Source: Chlamydoabsidia padenii (taxonomy: Eukaryota; Mucoromycota; Mucoromycetes; Mucorales; Cunninghamellaceae). Taken from it: 64,000 nt of DNA. A model generated the notes under the pieces. That model was given only the letters and a program-made list of their open reading frames with translations, did not search any database and was not told where the DNA came from. A program made the position numbers and the translations under genes. This document shows, in pieces, positions 46,145 through 58,029 of the stretch (position 1 is its first letter; each line of letters begins with the position of its first letter). The DNA lies in NCBI GenBank assembly GCA_025330725.1, contig JAIWND010000051.1, positions 62,001 through 126,000 on the forward strand, written 5' to 3'.

Positions 46145-48536
46145 ATGTCCTCTATTGAATGGAGAAACTATCTACTAGAAAACAATATCATTGAAGGACC
46201 AGCAGAGCTAAAGAAACGGTAAACATTAAAAAGGCTATTGTATGTTTATCTTATTGTTTTTTTCGTTTGTTTGTTTGATAGTGATGAAGTACTGGTTTTA
46301 CTTCGGTCGCTTATTCCTTCCTTCATTCGACAATGTGCCAAGGAAAACAACACCATGCGTGATGACCACGAATGTCAACTGGTACCTTTTGGGTCTTTTA
46401 GTCTTGGGGGGCATACTTCGGGTGGTGATATTGATCTAGTCTTGTTGGCTCCTATATCAGTTAGAAGACGTGACTTTTATGAATTCTTCCCCAGATCATT
46501 GAAAAGACAACCTACTATCTGCGAAGTGGAGGTAATATAACTGGGATAACTTGTAATAACTCGGTCACTAATCACAACATCTTTTTGTTTTATATGGAAA
46601 TAGCTTATAGCCCGTGCTAACGTACCTATCATCAAATGTGTCGTGGACTCTATTCACGTAAGTACTAGAACAATTTGATCAACTAGGATAATAATTACTG
46701 ATGCTCTGTCTCCCTCTCTCTCTATATATATATACGGTAGATTGATATCTCGTTTGTCCGACTGCAAATAGAAACTGTCCCAACCGATATTGATCTTTTG
46801 GATGATTCATACTTGAAAGGATTAGATAACTTGTGTCTTACAAGCATGGATGGTAAAAACCTGGAATACCAAATACTTCTTTTATGCTAACCTTTTTATT
46901 ACTATATCTGTATATAGGGCCACGCGTATCTCAATTCATTTTGAAACATGTCTACCCAAGTGACCTACCTGTATTCCGTTTAGTATTACAATGTGTCAAA
47001 CACTGGGCGAATCAACGGTGTTTATATGGAAAACCTATGGGGTTTTTAAGTGGTGGTGCTTGGACTATCTTGTTGGTGAAGACTTACCTTGAAAAACGAA
47101 ATCATATCCCTCATTTATCACTTGAACATACTCAATCATCTGCATATCAAACTCATTCACCTCATGACATGTTATCTTCATCCTCGGTTTCAACATCATC
47201 ATCATCAAGATCATCATTAACAGTAGCATCACCAACAGCATCATCAACAGTAGCATCATCAAATGATTCATTATTATTGTCATCATCACCGGTATGGTCT
47301 TCTACATCAGATACGCTTGCCATAAATGGAAGATCATCATCACCTTCACCATCACCTTCACCATCACCATCATCATCATCATCATCATTATTATTATTAT
47401 CATCATCATTATCCTCACCATCATCATCACCATCGGAACAAACCATATCATTCTCGACATTGCTGAATTCATTTTTTTGTATGTGGTCAACTTGGAACTG
47501 GCCTGATCCAGTTATACTCACAAAATCTATACCTATCTCTCTTGGTCCATCACCAGATGAAGTACATTCTATTGAAATGCTGGTAAGTAAAGGATGGGAA
47601 AAGATATAAAAAATGTGTCGATACTAATAACAAATATCTTTTATACCTTAAAAAAAAAAAAAAAGGATACCTTCAAGTACTCGCTGTTACCCATTGTCAC
47701 TCCATGCTATCCAGTTTCAAGTGCTGCACCCTTCGTCAACAACTGTACTCTCACTGTTATCACCAATGAACTACAACGGGTTCGACAAATCCTTCAATGC
47801 GACGACTTTACTGACCCAAGGGACAAGATGGATATGATCTTTAAACTTCTTCACATCATTAGATCTTACAAAAACTTTTTAAAGGTCACCGTCAGCTGTG
47901 ATACCTTTAAAAGTCATGAAATCTGGTAAGAATCATCTTTTTTATTTTTATTTTTTTTAAAAAAAAGTGTATTTTACTTTTTATATTTACTAATCATACT
48001 CTTCATATATAGGTCAAGAAGAATGGCGAATTATCTACCACGATTGGTGGAACTTGTGAACTCAATCGAAGAAGTTTCACTTGTTCGTCCATTTACCAAA
48101 TCCTACAAATCGCGTATATCTTATAAATCACAACACGAAAAATACTTGTTACGGAAAGGATTACCCCTGGATAACACGGATGTTCTCGACCAACCTGGCT
48201 CACTTTATCTAAACTACTTTTTATTAGGACTGGATTTCCATGATCGTAAGTTAAATTGAGAATGTAGAAAAGGCGACTAATGAATGATCATTTATATTAT
48301 ATATTAGATTTCAAATGGAACAATACACAGGTGGATATGTCGGATGTCATACAAACTTATTGCAAAGAAGTGGATACCAAGAAGAATAGCAAGGACATCG
48401 ATGTTGGCATTCATATCTCTGCTATCAAAAGGTAAAGTATAATGATGGGACTCACTTTTTGATCTTGTCACTTATGTCACTTTTTATTTATAGGCGCGAT
48501 GTGGCTACTTTGATTCATAACTCGGATCCCTTGTAA
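46145..48536 (+). CDS. divergent nuclear-type poly(A) polymerase, about 604 aa
   Basis: Nine exons (46145-46218, 46282-46531, 46604-46657, 46741-46852, 46918-47582, 47666-47925, 48013-48245, 48308-48431, 48494-48536) join in frame. Nucleotidyltransferase signature GSFSLGGHTSGGDIDLVLL holds the first two catalytic Asp residues; IDISFVRL supplies the third. Central-domain motifs follow: GLDNLCLTSMDGPRVSQFIL, CVKHWANQRCLYGKPMGFLS, then LLPIVTPCYPV as in canonical Pap1 (MPIITPAYPQ). A C-terminal RNA-binding-like domain is present (WSRRMANYLPRLVE, LGLDFHD). A roughly 100-residue Ser/Thr-rich insert (about 47140-47440) sits in the central domain, where yeast Pap1 has none. The three Asp residues are kept, so it should be active, but motifs diverge enough that it is likely a paralogue of the main enzyme. 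Confidence 0.85.
47180..47440 (+). repeat. TCA/CAT-rich trinucleotide tract within the poly(A) polymerase coding region
   Basis: Imperfect runs of TCA, CCA and TTA triplets encode the serine/proline/leucine-rich insert. The repeat keeps the frame and also creates antisense Asp/Asn-rich and Met-rich frames, which are not genes. Confidence 0.85.
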
Positions 48537-48828
48537 ACCTAGTGTATGAATGTATATAGTTACATATCTTTTTGACCCATTATTATCAATAAAGAATATA
48601 AAACTGGATCAACCGCCTTGTCTTTTTGATATTTAATAGATCACTCGTTTGATCCCTCCCATGATGGATTCCCAAAAGTCTACATTTATCAAATAAATCA
48701 TTGTTAAAGTCAATAGTTGGTTTTTTATTGGTCAATTCAAAAACAAGGGTGGAGTATATAAAACTAATGCGGGGAGGTGTGATATGTGACAACAAGGAGA
48801 GGAGGGAGGGGTAAAAAGATGGGATAAT
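48537..48828. terminator. convergent 3' ends of the poly(A) polymerase and SmE genes
   Basis: A gap of 292 bases with CAATAAAGAA near 48588 as the probable plus-strand poly(A) signal. No coding frame is supported. Confidence 0.5.
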
Positions 48829-49422
48829 CTAAGTACTATTTACAGCTTGAATCAAAGTGATATTATCACCTCGTAGCATAATACGACCTATATCCACCCA
48901 TAAATAAAAAGGGTATGTTTAGTGGGTCCATATTTGATCATATACAAAGAAGTTTACTTACCAACAGAGCGTCTGATTTGTTCTTTAGTCAATACTTCTT
49001 CCGCTTGATCAAGTACCAGGTTCATGAATTCGTCAAAACCCTATCAAGTTAACAAAAAAAAAAAAAAAAGGTGAGTCCAATGTCTGTTTGTCCCCCCTCC
49101 CCCTTTACACGTCTTGTTGGTTGGTTACTTACGATGATTTGTCCTTCGATTCTCATATCCGACTTTTCAAACAACCAGATTTGTACCCGAGATTTCTATT
49201 ATAAGAGAAGTATAAAGTATCAAGTTAGTCAACCGTTGTCCACCCCACCTCATCCTACATTGTATCAACACCTAACGTACGTTTTGCAAATATCTAAAAA
49301 TCAGATTCTATGACAAATAATCCAAGTTAGTCTACTATAAAGATGATAAAGTGAATCTTGTCTTATTGGGTGAGTATACTTACGATGGGTTGTACCATAA
49401 TCTTTTGGACTTTGCTAGACAT
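48829..49422 (-). CDS. SME1: small nuclear ribonucleoprotein SmE
   Basis: Five exons (49422-49384, 49307-49281, 49195-49133, 49040-48962, 48887-48829) give 88 residues, the normal SmE size. SmE is part of the heptameric Sm ring on U1, U2, U4 and U5 snRNA. Visible: SSKVQKIMVQPI (as human KVQKVMVQPI), NLIFRYLQN on a 27-base microexon, RVQIWLFEKSDMRIEG, GFDEFMNLVLDQAEEV (Sm1), and GRIMLRGDNITLIQAV (Sm2). Four introns in fewer than 270 coding bases is dense. A perfect 9-base inverted pair (ACCAGATGG/CCATCTGGT, 49529-49572) lies upstream. Confidence 0.95.
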
Positions 49423-49452
49423 TTTTCTTTTTATTATATTATGTATGAGGTT

Positions 49453-49497
<45 letters not shown>

Positions 49498-50123
49498 ACA
49501 AGAGGAAGGAAAATTGGGAGTTGAGAAGACCAGATGGCGGCATTTGAAATTTGATTTTTCCTCCCATCTGGTTGCCCTTTTCCATGTGGACTGAAGGGTA
49601 CAAGTGACATGGCTTATCATAAGCACAAATTTACGGGTCCATGTTGATTGATTCCTGTATGAGTTTTATATGTATATGAGGGCATAATCATTGGTACCTT
49701 GATCACTTTATTCTTCCCCCCTCCTCCGTCTTAAACAAGCCATCAGTGGAAGGTACCTTCCCAAAAGTCAGATCCGCGGGGTATGATTTTTTTTTTTTTT
49801 TTTTTTTTTGTTGAGAAGACCTATTCAATTCAATCATGTTCTACGATGCATGATCAGAAAAAAAAATGAAGAAAAGGCAACAATTTCATTGTCATCATCA
49901 ATCACCATTTCCCAAATGCTCTTTAGATGACAGATTTGTTCATCAAAGAAAAATCATGCAGACATGCGATTGGGTAAGCTTTTGATTTGTTTAACACCCG
50001 ACACCGAAAACCAAAGCCACCCATAAAAATTTTTTCCTTTAAATGAGTCGGTTAAAGTGCCCAAACCAATTGTTCTTTCCTTTTCCCCTTCTTTAAAAGT
50101 TTTTTAATAAACGTCTATCAATC
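49423..50123. promoter_or_regulatory. divergent region between SME1 and the Ssb-type HSP70 gene
   Basis: About 700 bases. Holds (AG)n at about 49457-49492 next to the SME1 start, a T run at about 49789-49809, and a CCAAT on the plus strand near 50066, about 58 bases before the Hsp70 ATG. I see no clear heat-shock element, in keeping with Ssb being controlled like ribosomal genes in yeast. Confidence 0.45.
49457..49492 (+). repeat. (GA)n microsatellite upstream of SME1
   Basis: About 17 AG units end about 70 bases upstream of the SME1 start codon. Confidence 0.85.
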
Positions 50124-52402
50124 ATGTCTGCTGAATACGAAGGTGCTATTGGTATCGATTTGGGTACTACGTAAAGTATTATGTTCCAAATGAATATAAC
50201 CAGAAAAAAAGAAGGGGGTGACACTTTTTACTAACTTGCCTCATTCTCTATTATAGCTACTCCTGTGTTGGTGTCTGGGAATCCGAACGTGTTGAAATCA
50301 TTGCTAACGAACAAGGTAACCGTACCACTCCTTCTTACGTTGCTTTCTCTGACAGCGAACGTTTGATCGGTGATGCTGCCAAGAACCAAGCTGCCATGAA
50401 CCCCAAGTAAGTAATCTCTCTCTTACCTAACTGTCATTGCGTTTGATACTCATTCTAATACTTTTTTTTTCTTTCATTTGAATAGGAACACTGTCTTCGA
50501 TGCCAAGCGTCTTATCGGTCGTCGTTTCGATGATCCCGAAGTTAAGGCTGACATGAAGAGCTGGCCCTTCACCGTCGTTGACCAAAACGAAAACCCTTAC
50601 ATTCAAGTTGAATTCGAAGGTGCCACCAAGACTTATTCTCCCCAAGGTAACAAGATGAATAAGATATCAATGATCGTCATAGGGTGGGATAATAGTTTAT
50701 TAATTCATCATTCTTTTGTTAATCTATAATAGAAATCTCTTCTATGGTGTTGATCAAGATGAAGGAAATTGCTGAAGCCAAGCTCGGCAAGAAGGTCTCC
50801 AAGGCCGTTGTCACTGTCCCTGCTTACTTCAACGACAGTAAGTATTGATATAATGATATGAAAACAAGGGGAATATGATGGGGTAGGATTACCAAGTAAC
50901 TAAAATCTTTTTTTTTTTTGATGTTAGGTCAACGTCAAGCTACCAAGGATGCTGGTGCCATTGCTGGTCTCGAAGTCCTCCGTATCATCAACGAACCTAC
51001 TGCTGCTGGTAAGAAAAGGAAAAAAAAAAAAACTAACCCGATCTGATCTTACAATGTATATTAATGACTTTTCTTCTAATCTTATTTTATAGCCATTGCT
51101 TACGGTTTGGATGCTAACGACAAGAAGGAACGTAACGTCCTCATCTTCGATTTGGGTGGTGGTACCTTCGATGTGTCTCTCTTGACTATCTCTGGTGGTG
51201 TCTTTGCTGTCAAGGCTACTGCTGGTAACACTCACTTGGGTGGTGAAGATTTCGATTCTACCTTGGTCAACCACTTTGTGCAAGAAATCAAGCGCAAGCA
51301 CAAGAAGGATATCACTGGTGATGCTCGTGCCCTCCGTCGTCTCCGATCTGCCTCTGAACGTGCGAAGCGTACCTTGTCTTCTTTGACTCAAACCACTGTT
51401 GAAGTTGACTCTCTCTTTGAAGGTATTGACTTCCAATCCAACATCACTCGTGCCAAGTTTGAAGAAATCAACTCTGTTGCCTTCAACAACACTGTTGAAC
51501 CTGTCGAACGTGTCTTGAAGGATGCCAAGGTTGACAAGAAGAACGTTGATGAAGTCGTCCTCGTTGGTGGCTCCACTCGTATTCCCAAGATCCAATCTCT
51601 CCTCCAAGATCTCTTCAACGGTAAGGAATTGAACAAGTCTATCAACCCTGATGAAGCTGTTGCCTATGGTGCTGCCGTCCAAGCTGCTGTCCTCACTAAC
51701 CAAGCCGGTAACGAAAAGACCCAAGATCTTCTCTTGTTGGATGTTGTCCCTCTCTCTCTCGGTGTTGAAATGCAAGGTGGTATCATGGCCGTTGTTGTGC
51801 CCCGTAACTCTCCTATCCCTTGTCAAAAGTCCAAGGTCTTCACCACTGCTTCCGACAACCAAACCACTGTCACTTTCCCTGTTTACGAAGGTGAACGTCT
51901 CTTGACCAAGGAAAACAACATGTTGGGTGAATTCTCTTTGTCTGGTCTCGTCCCTGCTCCTCGTGGTACCCCTGAATTGTTGTGTACTTTTGATTTGGAT
52001 GCTAACGGTATCTTGAAGGTCACTGCTCAAGACAAGACTACTGGTCGCAAGGCTGATGTCACCATCTCCAACTCCACTCGTTTGTCTGCTGCTGATATCG
52101 AACGTATGGTGGAAGATGCCGAAAAGAACGCCGATACTGACAAGAAGCGTGAAGCTGTTGTCCAAGCCAAGCAAGACCTCGAATCTTATGTCTACCAAGT
52201 CGAAAACAACGTGTCTGACCCCAACGTCAACATGAAGCTCCGTCGTGGTGACCGTGAAGCTATCGAAACTGCTTTGGCCGAAGCTATGGAATTCATGGAA
52301 ATCTCTGAAGAAACCACCGTCGATGACATCAAGAGTGCTCAAGCCAAGTTGAAGCGTGCTGCTACCCGTGCCTTCTCTCACGTCTACTCTCAACGCCGTT
52401 AA
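50124..52402 (+). CDS. SSB1: ribosome-associated Hsp70 chaperone, Ssb type
   Basis: Six exons (50124-50170, 50257-50406, 50486-50646, 50733-50837, 50928-51008, 51093-52402) give 617 residues, the Ssb size (613). Ssb binds nascent chains at the ribosome with the Zuotin/Ssz1 complex. Visible: nucleotide-binding motifs [30 protein letters not shown] and [17 protein letters not shown]; the Ssb-like stretch [20 protein letters not shown]; and [17 protein letters not shown]. The C-terminus ([19 protein letters not shown]) lacks the EEVD of cytosolic Ssa and any ER or mitochondrial signal, and resembles the Ssb end. Codons are strongly biased toward C-ending and GGT forms, a sign of high expression. 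Introns cluster in the first third, several near ATPase motifs. Confidence 0.93.
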
Positions 52403-53276
52403 ATGGGGGAACCATCATCTTCCAACATCTTTTTTTGTTAATCTCTATTGATCAAAAACAAATCACACATTGTATAGCTCATCATTACACACTTCCTCTT
52501 ATCATTTTTTAAAATTCACTAGTAGTCATTGTTATTGGATTTTGTTTATTTTTATATATAGAGAACATCTTTTTTTCTTTTTCCCCTTACTTGAAAATAA
52601 AATGAATCACTATTTTGGAAAGAATTTATGTCTTTATGGGTTGTTTGTCTTTGTGGATGTGGGATAGAGTGACAATGGAACTGTATCAAGATGGATTGAC
52701 TTGATTGCTGTTTGTCTAATGCTGATGTGGTGTCGGAAACCGTTTTTTTTCTGTTTTTTTTTTAGGGATGGTCGGAGGTGTAAAATGCAAAGCATGCATA
52801 AACGGCGGGGATGCAAAAACACAAAAGGATAAAAGATGGTGGGTAAATCTGTCCGATATGAAGGAAACGTTGAAAAGAGTAAAAGGAATGGCATTTGTCA
52901 CACTCCTGCTTTCTTCAAAGGAATAAAGTGTTGTAATCATCATCGCCATAACTGTATCGTCTAGTCTCGAATGGGTAACCATACTGGATAGCATTGTCCA
53001 GCAGGAGCAATCAATGAGCTTGGGCTTATATGATGGTGATCATGAACAAAATATATATTTTATATGTCAGATGGTAAATCAATATTGTCTTTATAAGATA
53101 AAACTACATTACATTAGTTGTATTAAATGATATCCAGGGAAATAAAAAAGTTATGTGAAACATGAGGGTTCCTTTTTTGTCGGGATTTCTAATACTAGCG
53201 GCGATTTAATCAATTTTAATTTGAGTCTTCTTTCTTTCGCTCCTCTTTCACTTACTATACCTGGAACTAAAACGAA
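52403..53276. other. intergenic, SSB1 3' region and YRB1 promoter
   Basis: AAATAAAATG near 52597 is a plausible poly(A) signal. The rest is AT-rich with no supported gene; open frames on the minus strand at 52634-52994 are low-complexity and unconvincing. A CTTTCGCTCCTC tract lies in the YRB1 leader. Confidence 0.5.
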
Positions 53277-54096
53277 ATGGCCGATACCGAAGAAAAAAAG
53301 ATCGTGCAAGAAGAAAAGGTATGTATCGATTAACGATGAATGGATTATTAAATGGATGGATGGATGAATCATTATTTATCGAAAAAATGGAATTGGGGTT
53401 TTGTACTGATTCACTCTCAGATAATGATTACGTGTCCCATTTACCAAGTCATCCATGGAACTGTATTTTGCTAACCTGCTTACTTTTGATATAGGAAGAA
53501 GTTGAACAAGCTCCTGATGTCCACTTTGAACCTGTTATCCAATTAAGCGAAGTTGAAGTCAAGACCTTGGAAGAAGAAGAAGATGCTTTATTCAAAATGT
53601 AAGTGGTAGTAGTAGTAGTAAACTATTGTGTTTATGCAACATTGACCATGATACTAATATACTTTTAATCCTATTCTATTCTATTCTATTCTATGCTATG
53701 TTATGCTATTCTAGGCGTGCCAAACTCTTCCGTTACGACAAACAATTGAAGGAATGGAAGGAACGAGGTACTGGGGATGTCAAGTTTTTACAACACAAGG
53801 AAACCAAGAAGGTGCGTTTATTGATGCGCCGTGATAAAACTTTGAAGGTGTGTGCTAACCATTATGTGAACAATGACATGACCTTGTCTCCTAATGTTGG
53901 CTCTGATCGATCCTGGGTGTGGAATGTGGCTGCCGATGTATCTGATGGTGGTGAAGCCAAACCTGAAACTTTAGCCATCCGATTCGCCAACTCTGAAAAC
54001 GCCAACTTATTCAAGGAAAAGTTTGAAGAAGCCCAGAAGATTAATGCTGATCTCAAGAAGTCTACTGATGAAGAAAAGGAAACCAAGAAGGATTAG
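53277..54096 (+). CDS. YRB1: Ran-binding protein 1 (RanBP1/Yrb1)
   Basis: Three exons (53277-53318, 53495-53598, 53715-54096) give 175 residues. The protein binds Ran-GTP and promotes GTP hydrolysis with RanGAP in the cytoplasm during nuclear transport. After an acidic N-terminus ([14 protein letters not shown]) comes one Ran-binding domain: [74 protein letters not shown] segment and [18 protein letters not shown]. The basic/acidic tail [10 protein letters not shown] may be part of an export signal. CAATAAAAATAAAC near 54157 is the likely poly(A) signal. Intron 2 carries repeated TTCTA units before its acceptor. Confidence 0.96.
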
Positions 54097-54434
54097 GTAT
54101 ACATCTATCTACTCTCCCCCTCTAGTTGTTATAATCACTTAGTTTGTAGTTTGATCAATAAAAATAAACATGATCTGGTCTTACATATTATTGGTGGACT
54201 GTGGGGAATGTATAATGGTGAATAATGTTTGATCCGCTTTACTGTCAATTGTATACATGTCATTCTTGTAGATAAAGAAGCGACATACATACAATATCGG
54301 CTAAATTCGCATATTCGGCAAGAAACTGGCATACAACTTGTGTAAATACAGTCATTCTAATATCATCCGACGGTTATGTATAAATACTCTCAAGTCTTAC
54401 TTGATCATTCCCTCTTACGTTCTTTGGCTACTAC
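54097..54434. other. intergenic, YRB1 to carnitine acyltransferase
   Basis: About 340 bases: the YRB1 3' end and then the acyltransferase promoter, with TATAAATA at about 54378 as a possible TATA box 57 bases before the ATG. Nothing else is seen. Confidence 0.45.
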
Positions 54435-56753
54435 ATGGTTGCTCTGATAAAGCCTAGTCGATTTGTGAAGTAAGGGCGTTCGGGGGTTGAAATACTTGAT
54501 TTTTTTTTTACCCTCTTCCCTCTTCTACTTTCCAGTAATCCACACTTTAAAACATTTGCGAATCAAAAACTATTACCACCATTACCCTTTCCTGAACTCA
54601 AAACTACTGGCGAACGTTACAAACAAAGTCTAATTCCTCTTCTCAACAAAGACGACCACCAACGTGCGTGTGCAACTATTGACCAATTCACTCATGGCAG
54701 GTTTGGAATGGAACTTCAAGCTAGGCTCCATCGTTTAAAGGATCAAGAGGCAAAAAAGGGATATTCTTGGTTGTATCAACTCTGGAGGGACAAGGCTTAC
54801 TTGGCGGACCGGTCTTCTACTTTGGCTTACATTAATTATTGGTTACCATTCAAATCCCTCCATAATCAAGACTTGGCAACAACACATGGTGTTGGTAATT
54901 GTGCTACCCCCTTACAACTTGATCTTGCTGCACATCTTGTGGCTAATATGGTCAACTACTCTAACCGAATCAACAGGTAATAAATAGAGGACATTATCTC
55001 ACTGCTGTATTCACTCAATCTGTTTTGTGTTCTATCAATTAGTGAACAAATCGAACCCCTTTTTACTTCCTCTGGTCCACTTTGTATGCAGCAATTGAAG
55101 AACATTTATGGTTCTAGCCGGATTCCTGGTTCGCCTGTTGATAAATCTGTCTCTCAACACCCAGCTTCCGCCAATCATATCACTGCGACTTATAAAAACC
55201 AACTCTTCTCTGTGCAAGTCATGAATGGTGATCATGTCTCGGTTGAAGCAATAAAGAAGTAAGTATCTTATATATATGTATACTTTCCCTATTAACGTTT
55301 TCTTTTTGTATGTAGGCAGCTATATCAGTTGGTAGATCAAATCGAAACAACTCCAGAAACACAACATCAATTACCAATAGGATTATTCACAACTGAAAAA
55401 CGTGATACTTGGGCAAATGTAAAAGGAACAACCAGACTATTGACTGATGACTAATAACACGATAATATCATTAGATTCGGGCTTGTTTAGAAACAAACCC
55501 TGACAATGCTTATAACTTGAATCTTATTGATACCTCGTTGTTTGTTTTATGCCTGGATAACTATGCGCCATTACAAGATTTGGATACATTACATCTCAAT
55601 TATGCTCATGGTCAAGGTGGATATAACAGATGGTTTGATAAATCTATTCAAGTCATCGTGGATACAAAAGGATCTGCTGGTATGAACATGGAACATTCTT
55701 TGTTGGATGCTTTACTACAAACTTACTACGTTGATGGAATCACTAAAATGTAAGTAACTAATGATAGTAATAATAATAATAATAAAAGAAGTGTACTAAT
55801 GATAATGATAACTAATAGGGAACCTGTTGTTGAAAATGACTCTTTGAATCTTCCTCTCAGCCCTCCTCGACTTTTGAAATGGACATCCAGTGATACGACC
55901 ACCATCAAGAATGCTTTACAATCTGCAGAAGCAAACGCCAAAAAACTAATAGATGATCTAGATTGCGGAACCCTTTTATTTAATGATTATGGCTCCAATT
56001 TTATAAAGTCGAAAAAGATTAGTCCTGATGGTTGGGTACAAATGGTAATCCAATTGGCTTATTACCGTCTTCATGGTCATCCTTGTCCTACCTATGAAGC
56101 TTCTTCCACTTGTCGCTTTCTGACAGGTCGTACGGACATCATTCGTACATGCTCTGAACACTCTGTTGCTTTTACCAAGATCTGGGATGAAAAGGATACA
56201 CCGGTAAGTAATATTAATCTTCATTTGCAATATGACAACTTCTCACTTTCCCCTCTCCTTTTAGATTGGCATCAAAATGGATTATTTTATGAAAGCTTTG
56301 GCTAGTCACCGGGAAAATACAATAGCATCGAACAATGGTAAATAAAAGTGGGGAAAATGGATATGATGTGTATTGACTAACCTCATCTTTTTAATAGGGC
56401 AAGGTATAGATGCTCATTTATTTGGCCTGTACCATCAAATGACACCTGAAGAAGCACGATCGGAAAACGCCGCCATTTTTCAAGATCCAATCTATGATTT
56501 GTCTCAATCCTGGGTACTGTCCACTTCCACTGTTCCTAGTCCATCTGGATCTTATTATCGTTATGGGCCGGTGGTGGATAATGGTTATGGTGTTTTCTAT
56601 GAGGTCAAACAAGACCAAATTGTATTTACCCTCTCCTCTCATCGCCATTCTTCTGAAACAGATTTGGTGGCTTTCCGAAAGTCATTGGTGGACGTCTTGG
56701 CCGACTTGGCGGAAACAGTTGGCTACTTTAAATCAGATTTAGGAATAGTGTAA
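54435..56753 (+). CDS. carnitine O-acyltransferase (carnitine acetyltransferase-like), 627 aa
   Basis: Eight exons (54435-54469, 54536-54976, 55043-55258, 55316-55418, 55475-55749, 55819-56203, 56265-56337, 56398-56753) keep one frame. The enzyme moves acyl groups between CoA and carnitine. Seen: LLPPLPFPELKTTGERY-like start, CMQQLKNIYGSSRIPG (family CRxP motif region), FVLCLDNYAP, catalytic His in GMNMEHSLLDAL, TCRFLTGRTDIIR, GQGIDAHLFGL, the STSTVPS motif and YGPVVDNGYGVFYEV. No clear mitochondrial presequence and no C-terminal PTS1 (ends SDLGIV), so a cytosolic Yat-like place is possible. The first intron interrupts codon 12. The family is certain; the substrate preference (acetyl against longer acyl) is not. 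Confidence 0.92.
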
Positions 56754-58029
56754 TTGTCCCCCCCCCCTCACATTAGGTTTTACTCTCTTGATATTTATTC
56801 TATCCCATTTTATTGATAGAGTTGATGATATTTTAATTAAATAAATAAGTGGCTGGTAGATTTGACTTAATCCTGCGACGATGTCCACATACTGGAGGGT
56901 CGTTATATGTATCTGGAGTGCTTTGACGATTTTAAATCCCGATTTATGCAAAAAAGAAGAAGATTTGTTTTCAAACTTTCATATCCCGTCAATGGGTCCG
57001 CCAATAGAATTTCGGTATTCGGCGTTTGAAATTGAAGCTTCTTTCCGTCTAGTCGCAAAGAAAAGGTCAAAGTCATTGCAAGCCTGAACATACTGACACA
57101 AGGGTCTTGGAGCTTGGCTTTTGCGGTGACTTGTGTTGTAAATATGCTATAATGTCTACATCGCCACTTTAATCATTAGCATCTGTTGACAATTGGAGCG
57201 AGTAGAGCCCTTTCGAGACAGACGGGATCTGAAAATGAAATCTGGTTCTCGACAACTCCTTGGCCGTCAATTCAAAAAAAAAGAAAACAAGTAGCTTCGG
57301 AAAGACTGTATGTGGGACATGACAGCCATATTGGGCACGATCACCAAGTAACGAAATATGAAGTTTTACAAAATAGGATTCTAGCATTTTTCAAAATCAA
57401 AACAATTACAAATCTGAGTTGGAAACCCAGCATCACTTATGAGCAAGAGGGAAAAGATCGAAAAGGATCTCGCACCGGTAAATCCCAATATACTATACAT
57501 CAATATTATCATTTGGCTCAACTTTTAACCTCAATAACTTGGTCAAGGCACATTTTGCAGACGTACATTGTCAAAAAAGAAAATCAGTTTTGTTTGGTCA
57601 ATCTGCATGAATATTGTATTTTGAACCCCCGCTTACCCTCTGTCACGTCGAGAGGTGAGGTGTGACGAAAAAGAAAACAAAGGATCGTGGGGTAAGGAAG
57701 TGGTATGTCGAATTTGTTCTTCTAATACTCTTTAAAAAGAAAAAGATGTGATGACCACAACGTGGTAGTTAACATATAGTCTCCTTATTCTTCATTACCC
57801 TCGTTTCTTCTCCTTAAGACCAGCACCCAAAGACAGCTATAAACCTTTCGAGAAAAAAAAAAAAAAAAAAAAAAAAAGATCGCGTACAATTATGATATGA
57901 TCACTGATTAACGTCATTGCCCAGCAGCATAATTACATAACCCAGAGTTGTTCCAAAAAAAATAAAAATAAAAATCCATCAGCAACTTTTATTATACAAT
58001 ACATTATTAAAAAAAAGGGGGAGGGGGAT
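56754..58029. other. intergenic region with an inverted repeat copy
   Basis: Contains a homopolymer C run at about 56759-56767, acyltransferase poly(A)-like AAATAAATAA at about 56838, the inverted fifth repeat copy (57060-57240), an A run at about 57849-57877, and AT-rich DNA at the helicase 3' end. A 159-codon frame here has no family features and overlaps the repeat, so I treat it as noncoding. Confidence 0.6.
57060..57240 (-). repeat. unclassified repeat, copy E (inverted)
   Basis: Read on the minus strand it gives TTGTCAACAGATGCTAATGA, TTAAAGTGGCGATGTAGAC, AAGTCACCGCAAAAGCCAAG and CCAAGACCCTTGTGTCAG, the same ordered blocks as copies A-D about 40 kb away. It is closest to copy D. It shows that the repeat is dispersed, not only a local tandem. 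Confidence 0.85.

Noticed and set aside
50924..52393. 489-codon open frame antisense to the Hsp70 gene
   Set aside because: It mirrors the codon-biased Ssb exon 6 and has no family features; a shadow of the sense codon pattern.
57186..57665. 159-codon frame in the intergenic region near 57 kb
   Set aside because: It overlaps the inverted repeat copy, has no recognisable domain and no clear promoter or splice context.
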